Below, piece after piece: positions 36,807 through 44,447 of a stretch of DNA of 64,000 nucleotides. Numbering within the stretch: the first letter of the stretch is position 1; every line of letters begins with the position of its first letter. Source of the DNA: Hyphomonas sp. (GTDB taxonomy: Bacteria; Pseudomonadota; Alphaproteobacteria; Caulobacterales; Hyphomonadaceae); contig CP051229.1 of NCBI GenBank assembly GCA_017792365.1, positions 2,294,001-2,358,000 on the forward strand, written 5' to 3'. A program made the position numbers and the translations under genes. The notes beneath the pieces are model-generated. The model worked only from the letters and a program-made list of their open reading frames with translations, was not told the origin of the DNA and ran no database searches.

Positions 36807-37877
36807 TCACCCAGCGTCAGCCGGCATGGCGGCGATCCAGTCCCTGATCAGCGAAATGCTGTCATGGTCCAGAACGGAGCGGCCAAGCTCGGGCATCAGG
36901 ACGCCGGGCTCGGTCGATTCCATGCGCCCAAGCAGGATCGAACTTTCGGGTGCGCCCGGCTCGATCACGAACAGGTCGTCGCCTGCGCCGCGGCCGGCTG
37001 CGACAGGACGCTTGTGAACGCCCCAGCCCGTCGGGTCGGTTTCGTGCCAGTCCAGGAACAGTCCCGAGTTTGACGCGCCGCCGTCTGCCTTGTGGCAGTG
37101 CGCGCAATTGATATCGAGCCAGGCGCGCGCCCGGAGCTCAAGCGGTTCTGCGTCGGCGTAGGCCGCCGGAACCGCCGGCGCCTGCTCCGCCGCCGGAGCG
37201 CCGGCAAGGATGCCCCGCGCGGTCCAGTCCGCAATCTGGTTCACATCGTGCGGACCGACATGATTGAGATTGCGCGCCTTCGGGCCGATGGGCACGATCT
37301 CATCGCCCGACTGGTGGCAGGTCTTGCACTGGTTGCGATTGGGAACCGCGTAGGCGATCTCAACAGCCTCGCCGTCCGGGGCAATCGTATGGATCGTCTG
37401 TTTGCCGCCAACGGGCGCGTAGCGCGCCTCCGTCTCATCCGCATTCCAGATATACGGGTAGGCCTGCCAGCCATCCGCTTTGCGGATCAGAAGCCGCGTC
37501 TCGAGATACCGCTCGCCGACATCAGCCGCCCTCATATCGGGGGCGAACGCGAACGTCTTGATGAGGACCGACCCGACCGGGAACTCGAACGCCTCCTCGC
37601 CGTCGTAGCTGATCGTCTCCCCTGTCGGCACGAAGACGGCGCGGTGCTTGGCGGCGTGATCCGAGAACAGCGGATTGATCAGATCGTAAGCGACCACCCC
37701 CTCGCTCAGCTCCCGTCCGGACGGATCAGCAAACAGCCCGTACTGATCAATGGTCGGGGCGGGCTCGCTTGCAAGGATGACAGACAGGTCGGGTCCATCC
37801 GGCTCGTTGCCGGTGGAGCAAGCTGCAGCCAGCAAGGCGACGCCCCCCGCAAGAAAACGAAAGGCGGCCGATGTCAT
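36807..37877 (-). CDS. Diheme c-type cytochrome lipoprotein, HNE_0200/SO_2930 family
   Basis: The 356-residue product has a lipobox leader (ALLAAACSTG) and two CXXCH haem sites, CKTCH (in NRNQCKTCHQSGDE) and CAHCH (in DINCAHCHKADGG). Between them lies an all-beta N-terminal region of unknown fold. It matches from memory the TIGR03806 family, whose members occur beside TIGR03805 beta-helix proteins. That is exactly the case here: the ATG shares one base with the stop of the upstream gene (TGATG). It is therefore an envelope electron-transfer or redox protein of unknown function acting with the beta-helix lipoprotein. Confidence 0.88.
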   Translation of the reverse strand: MTSAAFRFLAGGVALLAAACSTGNEPDGPDLSVILASEPAPTIDQYGLFADPSGRELSEGVVAYDLINPLFSDHAAKHRAVFVPTGETISYDGEEAFEFPVGSVLIKTFAFAPDMRAADVGERYLETRLLIRKADGWQAYPYIWNADETEARYAPVGGKQTIHTIAPDGEAVEIAYAVPNRNQCKTCHQSGDEIVPIGPKARNLNHVGPHDVNQIADWTARGILAGAPAAEQAPAVPAAYADAEPLELRARAWLDINCAHCHKADGGASNSGLFLDWHETDPTGWGVHKRPVAAGRGAGDDLFVIEPGAPESSILLGRMESTEPGVLMPELGRSVLDHDSISLIRDWIAAMPADAG

Positions 37878-39101
37878 CAGGAGGCGGCGTCCTGTGGCAG
37901 GACGACCGGCGCCGGTTCAGCGATCTCGACAACCGGCTGGCGTTCATTGGTCACCTGCGCGGCGCTCGGATCGATCGGCGTCGATCCCAGGCCAAGGCTC
38001 ACATAGCCAACGTCTTCCGGCTCATCCACGACGATCCGGACATCTGCCTCGCCGCCAGGATAGGAAGTGATGCCGTCCCAGACGATGTCCGGCAGCGTGC
38101 CGCCGGTCAGCTGCGAGAGTTCCGCCAGCCGCTGCTTGGGATCGTATCCGCCTTCGCCATAGCTGTTGTCGCGAATGACGAAATCGCGCGGCAGCGGATT
38201 GTACCGCTCATCATCGAACTCATAGGAGTACGAATAGATCAGGATGTGGGCGGACTGGTTCTTGTCGAACTCGTTGCCGAACACGTGCACATTCTGGTTG
38301 GCCATCATCATCAGGCCCGAACCCGCCGGCACGTTGGCCACGATGTTGCCGGGCGGCGCGAAGTTCGGCGTGTTGTTGTCGACGATCCGGTTGTTGAACA
38401 CACGCGTCGAGTGCCCGCCCATGACTGGCAGGTTGGGCAGGTCGAAGACGAGGATCCCGCCCGCATTGTTCGTCGCCACATTGTCGTGGACGTCGGCGTT
38501 CGACGAGTTTTCGATCTCGATCCCGGCGACGTTGTATTCCGCCAGCGAATTGCGAACGATGATGTTGTTGGACTGCCCGACATAAATGCCGGCGTCGGAC
38601 GCCCCGCACCGTGACGTTGTCGACGAGCACGTTCTGGGATTCGACCGGATAGACGCCATAGGCGCCATTGTCCGGGTCCGGACCGCGCGTCCATTCAACC
38701 GTCAGGTCGCGGAAGGTGATTCCGTTCGAGCCCTTGGACTTGATGCCGTCGCCCTTCGTGTCCTGCATGGTCAGGTCTGACACGACGACGTTGTCGGACG
38801 TGATCAACAGGCCTTCGCCGGCGCCTTCCTGCCCTGCGAACGAAAGGATGGTTTCGCCCTCGCTGGCGCCGCGGATCGAGACATTGTCGACGTCGAGCGA
38901 AAGGCCGTCGGTGAAGTTGAAGGTACCTGCGCCAAGCTCGATCACCGCGCCCGGCTGCGCCTCGATGAGCGCTGTCTGAAGCGCCGTGTAGGCGTCAGGG
39001 CCAGGCGAGATGGTTGCGGCTTCTTCCGTCTCATCGGCCGGGCTGCACGCGGAAACCATCACAGTCGCCGCCACCCCCGCCGCCAGTGTACGCATCAGCA
39101 T
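37877..39101 (-). CDS. Parallel beta-helix repeat lipoprotein (TIGR03805-like, frameshifted)
   Basis: The start at 39101 follows GGAGG by seven bases. The leader ends in a lipobox (TVMVSAC). The N-terminal frame reads DAYTALQTALIEAQPGAVIE and successive beta-helix rungs to NVLVDNVTVRG. The second frame continues ASDAGIYVGQSNNIIVRNS with right-handed beta-helix turns (NVAGIEIENSSNADVHDN), and ends in a proline/valine-rich tail. The frame changes at GGGG complementary to 38602-38605, where one extra base or two missing bases are implied. About 407 residues. Beta-helix proteins of this kind often bind or cleave polysaccharides, but no catalytic residues can be assigned. Confidence 0.85.
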
Positions 39102-39283
39102 GTTCGATCCTCCGGCCAATTGCTGAGCAGGACTCTTTGCGAGGCGGTGACAATGTCAAGCTCACCTAGCGGGAGTCAGCCCCGAAGCCGACCGGAAAAT
39201 GCAGCACGACGGCCGCTGGCGCTCGGCGCAGCAACCGTCTGCCTGCCATTCGTCGGGGAGGACGAACAGTCTTGTTATCCAGT

Positions 39284-39760
39284 CTAGTTGTTCAAAGCCC
39301 ACACGATCAGGCCGGTCGCGGCGGCGACAAGCAGGATGTCTCCGTCCACGTCGGCGTAGTAGTGACCTCGCCGCGGCGGCGCCAACCGGTAACGGTGGTA
39401 GTCGTGAACCACGCGGTATCCATGGTGGCGCGGAAGATACGCGCCCGGCCGCCACACGTGTCGTGGAGGCGCATAATAGACGACCGGCGGCGGGTGATAG
39501 ACAGGCGGAGCATACCGATAGCCTGAGTAGCGCCGATAATCTCGCCAGTGGTGGTCTCGACGGTGCTCCCGATACCGGCGGTGATCGCGCCGGTGATTGT
39601 CATATCGGCGGTGATCGCCGCGGCGGTGATCCCTGTAGTCGCGGTCATAACCGCGGTCGTACCCCCGACCGTGATGATGTCGCGGCGGATCCGCCAGAGC
39701 GGGCGCTGCAAGGCTCAATGCCAGAGCGCCCGCCACCATCGCCCGAATCAATCTGCGCAT
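39284..39760 (-). CDS. RcnB-like periplasmic protein with His/Arg/Tyr-rich repeats
   Basis: The ATG at 39760 is preceded by AAGGAG. A cleavable signal peptide (MRRLIRAMVAGALALSLAAPALA) leads to a long region of Arg, Asp, His and Tyr repeats (for example YDRGYDRDYRDHRRGDHRRY), then an RcnB domain: VWRPGAYLPRHHGYRVVHDY, HRYRLAPPRRGHYYADVDGD and a hydrophobic C-terminal strand ILLVAAATGLIVWAL. RcnB in E. coli modulates nickel/cobalt homeostasis; the many histidines here would suit metal binding. Most family members outside enterobacteria have unknown roles. 158 residues. Confidence 0.82.
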   Translation of the reverse strand: MRRLIRAMVAGALALSLAAPALADPPRHHHGRGYDRGYDRDYRDHRRGDHRRYDNHRRDHRRYREHRRDHHWRDYRRYSGYRYAPPVYHPPPVVYYAPPRHVWRPGAYLPRHHGYRVVHDYHRYRLAPPRRGHYYADVDGDILLVAAATGLIVWALNN

Positions 39761-39957
39761 GATGGTCTCCTTTGCGCTGTCCCACGCGAAGGAAACCCCA
39801 GGTTGCATGAACGGGACCCGAACCGAGCATTCAGGCAGGCAAGGTCGACGTCGATATGCGATAGATGCGACCTACGCCGTCAGCCGTCACTGTGGCTTTG
39901 ACCTGCCCCACCGGGCCAGCGCTGCCGCCGTTTCATGATCCGTAGAATTGGAACGGA

Positions 39958-41835
39958 CTAGGCCGCGTCGCGGTCCTCGATGGCGCTGATCGCTGCATCG
40001 ATCCATTCCTCGACCTGGTCACGGTCCGGCGGATCATTGTCCCGCAGCAGGCGCTGGCCTTCCTTCGTGTCGCAGAAATCGAGGATCGCCTCGTGGAGAA
40101 ATTCGGCATCCGCGTCCAGCATGTCCTCGGGCGCATAGACGCCAGCGCCCACCAGCATCTGCGCGATGGTTCCGCTGATGCCGGGAACGGTGCACGCCAG
40201 CAGCGCCTGAGACTGCCAGTCCCTGATCACCTGCGCGTTGATATGGCTCGCCTTGATCTTCTTCGCCGCTTCATGCGGCGCCAGTTCCAGAAGGTCGGCC
40301 ACCGTCTTGACGCCGACAACCAGCAGGCGGCTGGCCGTCTTCGGACCGATTGATGGCGCATCAACGACCAGGTCTTCGCGCCGCAACCGTATGCGCTCGC
40401 GCCGTAGCTCGGTTGGGTTCCTGATCCCCTCTCGCGCGGCGTCACGCTCCGCGTCGCGCTCGGCGTCGTCGCTGTGCTCTATCGGCGCATCATATTCGTC
40501 AGCGAGATCGGCCTCGTCGTCTGGCTCGCCATCCGCCTCAAGCTCGATATCGTCATCATCGTCGTCGGACAGCTCGTCTTCGTCATCGTCGTCCTGGTCT
40601 TCGTAGACCTCAAGCGCGCCAGCGTCGGCGCGTTCAATGTCCTGCCGCGACAACGCGACGACCGTCTCCGGTTCGTCGTCGGCGGCCTCGGCTTCAACCT
40701 CCTCGGCGAGGTCTGCGGATGGCTCATCCTGGGCCACGACAGCTGCATCAGCCTCAAGCTCCCGCTCCGCTGCCTCCGGCTGCGCCATACCCAGCAGGTC
40801 GTCGAGCGACTGGCTCCCCTCGGCTGCCGGCTTCTTCTGGCGTTTCGCCAGCTTGCGCGCCGGCGCGCCCTCGCCATGCGCGGTGCCAGTCTCGCGCGGC
40901 CATTGGCAATCGAGGGTGGCCAGCGATACACCCAGCACCTCCTCGGCGTGCAATGCGCGGACGACCTTGTCGTCTTCGCCGAGCGTCTCCCTCACTTTGC
41001 CGGTGCGCCTGAATTCCTTGTATTGCGCCTCGACCAGGTCGCGGTCGCGGTCATCCTCCAGCGCTTTCAGCAGCTTGCGGATCGGCGTGTTGACCGCAGC
41101 GAACAGGGTGTCGAGCACGAGGTTGGTGTTTGGCGGCGCCGCAGCGGCCTCATCGAACGCCCGGTCGAGCACACGCGCAAGAAGAACGGTTGCATAGCCA
41201 AGCAGGCCCGCAACGACATCCTTGAGTTCCTGGTCGAGCCCCGCCTCTGGCCGCTTGTGCCCGACTTCGAAATTGTAGTGGTCGACGACCGTCTCGTAAT
41301 ACTGGTTTGACTCAGCCGCGCCGGCGCAGACCACATCCTCCAGCCACGCCTCATCGTCTCCGATCTCAATATCGGGGTAGCCCACTTCGGTCTCGAGGAT
41401 CTGGTAGAGCTCGGGGAATGCCTTTGAGAAGCTCCACTCCACCGCCCGGTGGATCGTGTTCTCTTCCTCGGTCTGCCCGGTGTGGAATGGTTGCACCGGA
41501 TCGCAGACATAGTGGCTCATCACGCCAGCGCAGTAAGCTGCGTGCTTCCAGTCATTCTGCGTCAGCGCGCGAACCGTGCGTCTGTACCACTCCGCAGCAG
41601 CCTGCGGAGCGCCGCCCCAGTTGTCGTCGCGCACGTGCAGGACGTGATTGCGGAAATCCTTGAAGACCGTGTCCGGCGCCTTGGCGCCCTCAAGATAGGC
41701 CTGCTGGTGATGCAGGAAGAGCTTGCGCCATTTCTCGGCGTTCGAATCCTGAAGGTGCTCGAGCGCCATCACCGCGATGCGGTGGTGATTGCTCCGGCAG
41801 ATAGAGTGTAGGACCAGTCGGTAATACACCGACAT
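39958..41835 (-). CDS. Zinc phospholipase C-like domain fused to DUF4332 helix-hairpin-helix domain
   Basis: The 625-residue protein has three parts. Residues 1-250 resemble zinc-dependent phospholipase C/S1-P1 nuclease: HHRIAVMALEHL (His17/18), Asp55, His64/67, then SHYVCDPVQPFHTG (His108, Asp112, His118) and IHRAVE (His129, Glu133), covering the usual trinuclear zinc ligands. Residues about 330-480 are a highly acidic, low-complexity linker. Residues 485-625 are a DUF4332-type domain with two helix-hairpin-helix motifs (SIGPKTASRLLVVGV; VPGISGTIAQMLVGAGV). Unlike secreted phospholipases there is no cleavable signal peptide, so it is probably cytosolic. I know no characterised protein with this layout. 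Confidence 0.8.
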   Translation of the reverse strand: MSVYYRLVLHSICRSNHHRIAVMALEHLQDSNAEKWRKLFLHHQQAYLEGAKAPDTVFKDFRNHVLHVRDDNWGGAPQAAAEWYRRTVRALTQNDWKHAAYCAGVMSHYVCDPVQPFHTGQTEEENTIHRAVEWSFSKAFPELYQILETEVGYPDIEIGDDEAWLEDVVCAGAAESNQYYETVVDHYNFEVGHKRPEAGLDQELKDVVAGLLGYATVLLARVLDRAFDEAAAAPPNTNLVLDTLFAAVNTPIRKLLKALEDDRDRDLVEAQYKEFRRTGKVRETLGEDDKVVRALHAEEVLGVSLATLDCQWPRETGTAHGEGAPARKLAKRQKKPAAEGSQSLDDLLGMAQPEAAERELEADAAVVAQDEPSADLAEEVEAEAADDEPETVVALSRQDIERADAGALEVYEDQDDDDEDELSDDDDDDIELEADGEPDDEADLADEYDAPIEHSDDAERDAERDAAREGIRNPTELRRERIRLRREDLVVDAPSIGPKTASRLLVVGVKTVADLLELAPHEAAKKIKASHINAQVIRDWQSQALLACTVPGISGTIAQMLVGAGVYAPEDMLDADAEFLHEAILDFCDTKEGQRLLRDNDPPDRDQVEEWIDAAISAIEDRDAA

Positions 41836-41930
41836 CGCGCGCCTCCAGTTTAGCGATTTGTCGACGATTTGGGTCCTGCGTCGGTAAACGCCTCATTAAG
41901 GACGCGCCCACCTGTCCGAATTGCAATGGC

Positions 41931-41963
41931 CAAAAAAATACGCCGGCCCCTGAGGGACCGGCG
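41931..41963 (-). terminator. Intrinsic terminator, minus sense
   Basis: Stem CGCCGG (41941-41946) with CCGGCG (41958-41963); in minus sense it is followed by TATTTTTTT. It lies 160 bases downstream of the 45-residue gene at 42125-42262 and about 95 bases before the start of the phospholipase-like gene. Confidence 0.75.
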
Positions 41964-42124
41964 TCGAGGCGTGCGCCTAGCGCGAATGGGGAGGAGAGCT
42001 TCGCCTGGCGCGGTGGATGCCGAGAGACGCGGCATCAATTCTGTGCATTGCGACCGGTCCGGCGGGGCGAAACTGGAAAGGGTGGAGGTGTCAGTTTCGC
42101 GACGCCGGATCGGGCGCTCTCAGA

Positions 42125-42262
42125 TCAGGCGGCGACGGCAAGCCGCCCGTTGAGATCAATGAGGAACAGCATGAACGCGGTGCCCAGAAGGGCGACGGGC
42201 GCGCCGAATGCGAAGTTCCGAAGGTCGCTCAGCGACCGGTGGGGTTTGGGGAGGAAGTTCAT
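42125..42262 (-). CDS. 45-residue single-span membrane protein
   Basis: This short gene begins with ATG at 42262, eight bases after an AGGAG site, and ends in TGA at 42125. The product starts MNFLPKPHRSLSDLRNF, has a hydrophobic helix (about residues 19-36, FGAPVALLGTAFMLFLI) and ends DLNGRLAVAA. A good ribosome-binding site, a plausible membrane helix with a basic N-terminus, and a downstream terminator in the same direction make it likely to be real. The family is not recognised. It lies downstream of a TetR gene on the same strand, 232 bases away. Confidence 0.65.
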   Translation of the reverse strand: MNFLPKPHRSLSDLRNFAFGAPVALLGTAFMLFLIDLNGRLAVAA

Positions 42263-42306
42263 CGGTTTGGCTCCTGTTATCCGGGAGCTCTGCGGCCCCC
42301 TTTTTC

Positions 42307-42357
42307 GTGTCAGACACTGTCTTCAGTTGTCTGCCACGACACCGATATACGCGTGTC
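42307..42357. promoter_or_regulatory. Cluster of GTGTC/GACAC half-sites, candidate operator
   Basis: A perfect GTGTC-A-GACAC palindrome (42307-42317) is followed by GACAC and GTGTC half-sites ending near 42357. The cluster sits 45-95 bases upstream of the 45-residue gene and about 140 bases downstream of the TetR stop, so the TetR protein is a natural candidate ligand. Confidence 0.35.
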
Positions 42358-42494
42358 CTGATCGAAATGCAATGAATGAAATCGAAAATGTTCATTATTT
42401 CTGCTGCGGCGCAAGAATAGCACGGCTAACAGCTGCGCACCGCGCCGCCTTCGCTAAATATCATATGTATTTTCAGTGATTTAAGGGGGCTGGC

Positions 42495-43100
42495 TCAGTG
42501 CCTGGCTGACAGGCCGGTGAACATGAGCTGCAGGACCCCCTCCAGTTCCTTGTGCAGCGCATCAAGAGATTCGCGATCCCAGAAGAACGGCAACTGGAAC
42601 CGGAACATCGCGCACTGTACAAAATCTGATGTCGTTTCAACGTCCTCGGGCAGCACGAAGTCGCCGCTGGCGACGCCGGCCTCAAGTATCTGGCCGATAT
42701 ACCGGCGTTCCTGCGCCAGCTCTTCCCGAATGTAGTCGGGCCGCTCCCGCCCCATGATCTCTACGAGCTCGCCGAGCTTGGGATGCTCGCGGCAGACGTT
42801 GAAGTTCCGATCGAGCTTGAACCGGAAAAAATCCGTTATCTTTCTGGATGGTGAGCGTGCCTTATCCTTGATAATGGCCTTGAACGCCTCATGCGCCTCA
42901 GCATCCCATTTCCGCGTCATCGCCTCGGCAATATGGATTTTTGACGGGAAGAAGCGATAGATGTTGCCCGCTGACATATCGCAATCGTTGGCGATCTCGG
43001 CCATGGTCGTTTTGTTGTAACCATAGTGCAGGATACGCTGCGCAGCGGCCTTGAGGATAACCTCGTATGAATCGGGTTTTTCGGCGGTGTTTTGGGTCAT
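42495..43100 (-). CDS. TetR-family transcriptional regulator
   Basis: The 201-residue protein starts at 43100 (MTQNTAEKPDSYE). The N-terminal helix-turn-helix reads KTTMAEIANDCDMSAGNIYRFFPSK, a textbook TetR domain; the C-terminal ligand-binding domain is all-helical and not assignable to a subfamily. It is divergent from gpsA with only 28 bases between starts, so it may influence gpsA, and it is upstream of the small membrane protein gene. The frame extends 16 codons further upstream into gpsA, which I reject as start. Confidence 0.88.
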   Translation of the reverse strand: MTQNTAEKPDSYEVILKAAAQRILHYGYNKTTMAEIANDCDMSAGNIYRFFPSKIHIAEAMTRKWDAEAHEAFKAIIKDKARSPSRKITDFFRFKLDRNFNVCREHPKLGELVEIMGRERPDYIREELAQERRYIGQILEAGVASGDFVLPEDVETTSDFVQCAMFRFQLPFFWDRESLDALHKELEGVLQLMFTGLSARH

Positions 43101-43128
43101 GAATCGATCGAACGCGTAAGCTGCACCA

Positions 43129-44169
43129 GTGAATACTGAACAAATCACAAATTCGTCAATACCGATAGCCCAGTCTGGTTCTCATTACCAGCGTATCGGC
43201 GTGCTCGGCGCGGGCGCCTGGGGAACGGCGCTCGCAGCCTGCGCCCATGCCGCGGGACGGGGCGTACGTGTTTGGGCGCGCGAACCCGAGCTCGCTCAAG
43301 ACATCAATGCCGGCCGGGGCAACACGATCTACCTGCCTGACGTCAGCCTTCCACCGCTCGTCGCCAGCGCCGCAATGTCGGTTCTGGCCGAATGCGACGC
43401 GATCCTCGCTGTCGTCCCCGCACAACACCTGGCCGGTGCGCTGAAGACCCTGTCCGGCGCCATCGCACGAGAGACCCCGATCGCCCTTTGCGCAAAGGGT
43501 CTGATCCAGGAGGGATTGCGCTGGCCGACTGACATTCTCGCCGAACACTTCCCTGACGCGACGCCTGCCGTCCTGTCAGGACCTTCCTTCGCCATCGACG
43601 TCGCCAACGGCCTGCCGACAGCTGTGACCCTCGCGACGCCTGACCGCGCCAACGGAGAGGCGTGGGCGCGCTCGCTCGGCCAATCCAGTTTCAGGATCTA
43701 TCTCAGCGACGACATGATCGGGGCGGAGGTTGGCGGCGCCGTCAAGAACGTGCTGGCGATCGCCTGCGGCGCCTGTGAGGGGCTGGGTTTGGGGAAGTCT
43801 GCGCACGCCGCCCTGATCGCGCGCGGCTTTGCAGAAATGCAGCGGCTTGCCCGGGCGCTTGGCGCGAAGCCCGAAACGCTCGCCGGCCTCTCGGGTCTCG
43901 GTGACCTGGTTCTCACCTGCTCGTCGCCTCAGTCTCGCAACATGAGTTTCGGAACCTCGCTGGGCAAAGGCAGGTCTGCTGCAGACGTGCTGGCAGAGCG
44001 CAGGGCGGTCACGGAAGGCGCCGCCACCGCGCCAGCCCTCGTGAAGCTTGCGGCGCGGCACGGCGTCGAGATGCCCATCTGCACGATCGTGGCCGAGCTC
44101 GTCGCCGACCGGCTGAGCGCTGGCGACGCCATGAAACTCTTGCTCGAACGTCCCTTCAAGGAGGAGTGA
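43129..44169 (+). CDS. gpsA: Glycerol-3-phosphate dehydrogenase [NAD(P)+]
   Basis: GpsA reduces dihydroxyacetone phosphate to sn-glycerol 3-phosphate for phospholipid synthesis. The 346 residues show IGVLGAGAWGTALA, VVPAQHLAGAL, CAKGLIQEG, VLSGPSFAIDVANGLPTAV, the catalytic Lys in EVGGAVKNVLAIACG, and LSGLGDLVLTCSSPQSRN. The only available start is the GTG at 43129, giving about 20 extra residues before the Rossmann fold; no strong ribosome-binding site is seen. Confidence 0.95.
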   Translation: MNTEQITNSSIPIAQSGSHYQRIGVLGAGAWGTALAACAHAAGRGVRVWAREPELAQDINAGRGNTIYLPDVSLPPLVASAAMSVLAECDAILAVVPAQHLAGALKTLSGAIARETPIALCAKGLIQEGLRWPTDILAEHFPDATPAVLSGPSFAIDVANGLPTAVTLATPDRANGEAWARSLGQSSFRIYLSDDMIGAEVGGAVKNVLAIACGACEGLGLGKSAHAALIARGFAEMQRLARALGAKPETLAGLSGLGDLVLTCSSPQSRNMSFGTSLGKGRSAADVLAERRAVTEGAATAPALVKLAARHGVEMPICTIVAELVADRLSAGDAMKLLLERPFKEE

Positions 44170-44173
44170 AGCC

Positions 44174-44447
44174 ATGCCGCTCTTTGTGATGACCGGGTTG
44201 GACAAGCCCGACGCGCTTGAGATCCGCAAAGCCACGCGCCCGGCTCATCTCGACTGGATCGACGCACTCGGCGACCGCGTAAAGCTCGCCGGACCATTCA
44301 TCGATGAATCCGGCAACCCCGTGGGCTCAATGATCATGATCGATGCCGACGACATCGAAAACGCGCGCTCGCTCTTTGCGGAAGACCCCTACGCCTGGCG
44401 GGCAGGCCGATCAGACAATCCGCCCCTTTACGCAGGTCAGACCTTGA
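44174..44447 (+). CDS. YciI-family protein (frameshifted)
   Basis: The product starts MPLFVMTGLDKPDALEIRKA, with RPAHLDWIDALGDRVKLAGPF and GSMIMIDADDIENARSLFAEDPY, the ferredoxin-like YciI fold (His/Asp pair conserved). The open frame runs on into a methyltransferase, but in the next frame the normal YciI ending TIRPFTQVRP occurs and stops with TGA at 44445-44447. So an indel between about 44396 and 44412 is likely, and the product is about 90 residues. It directly follows gpsA by four bases. YciI proteins have no agreed function. Confidence 0.8.

Noticed and set aside
40560-40620. GTC/GTCATC-rich simple repeat as a mobile or CRISPR-like element
   Set aside because: It encodes the acidic Asp/Glu linker of the phospholipase-like fusion and has no spacer structure.
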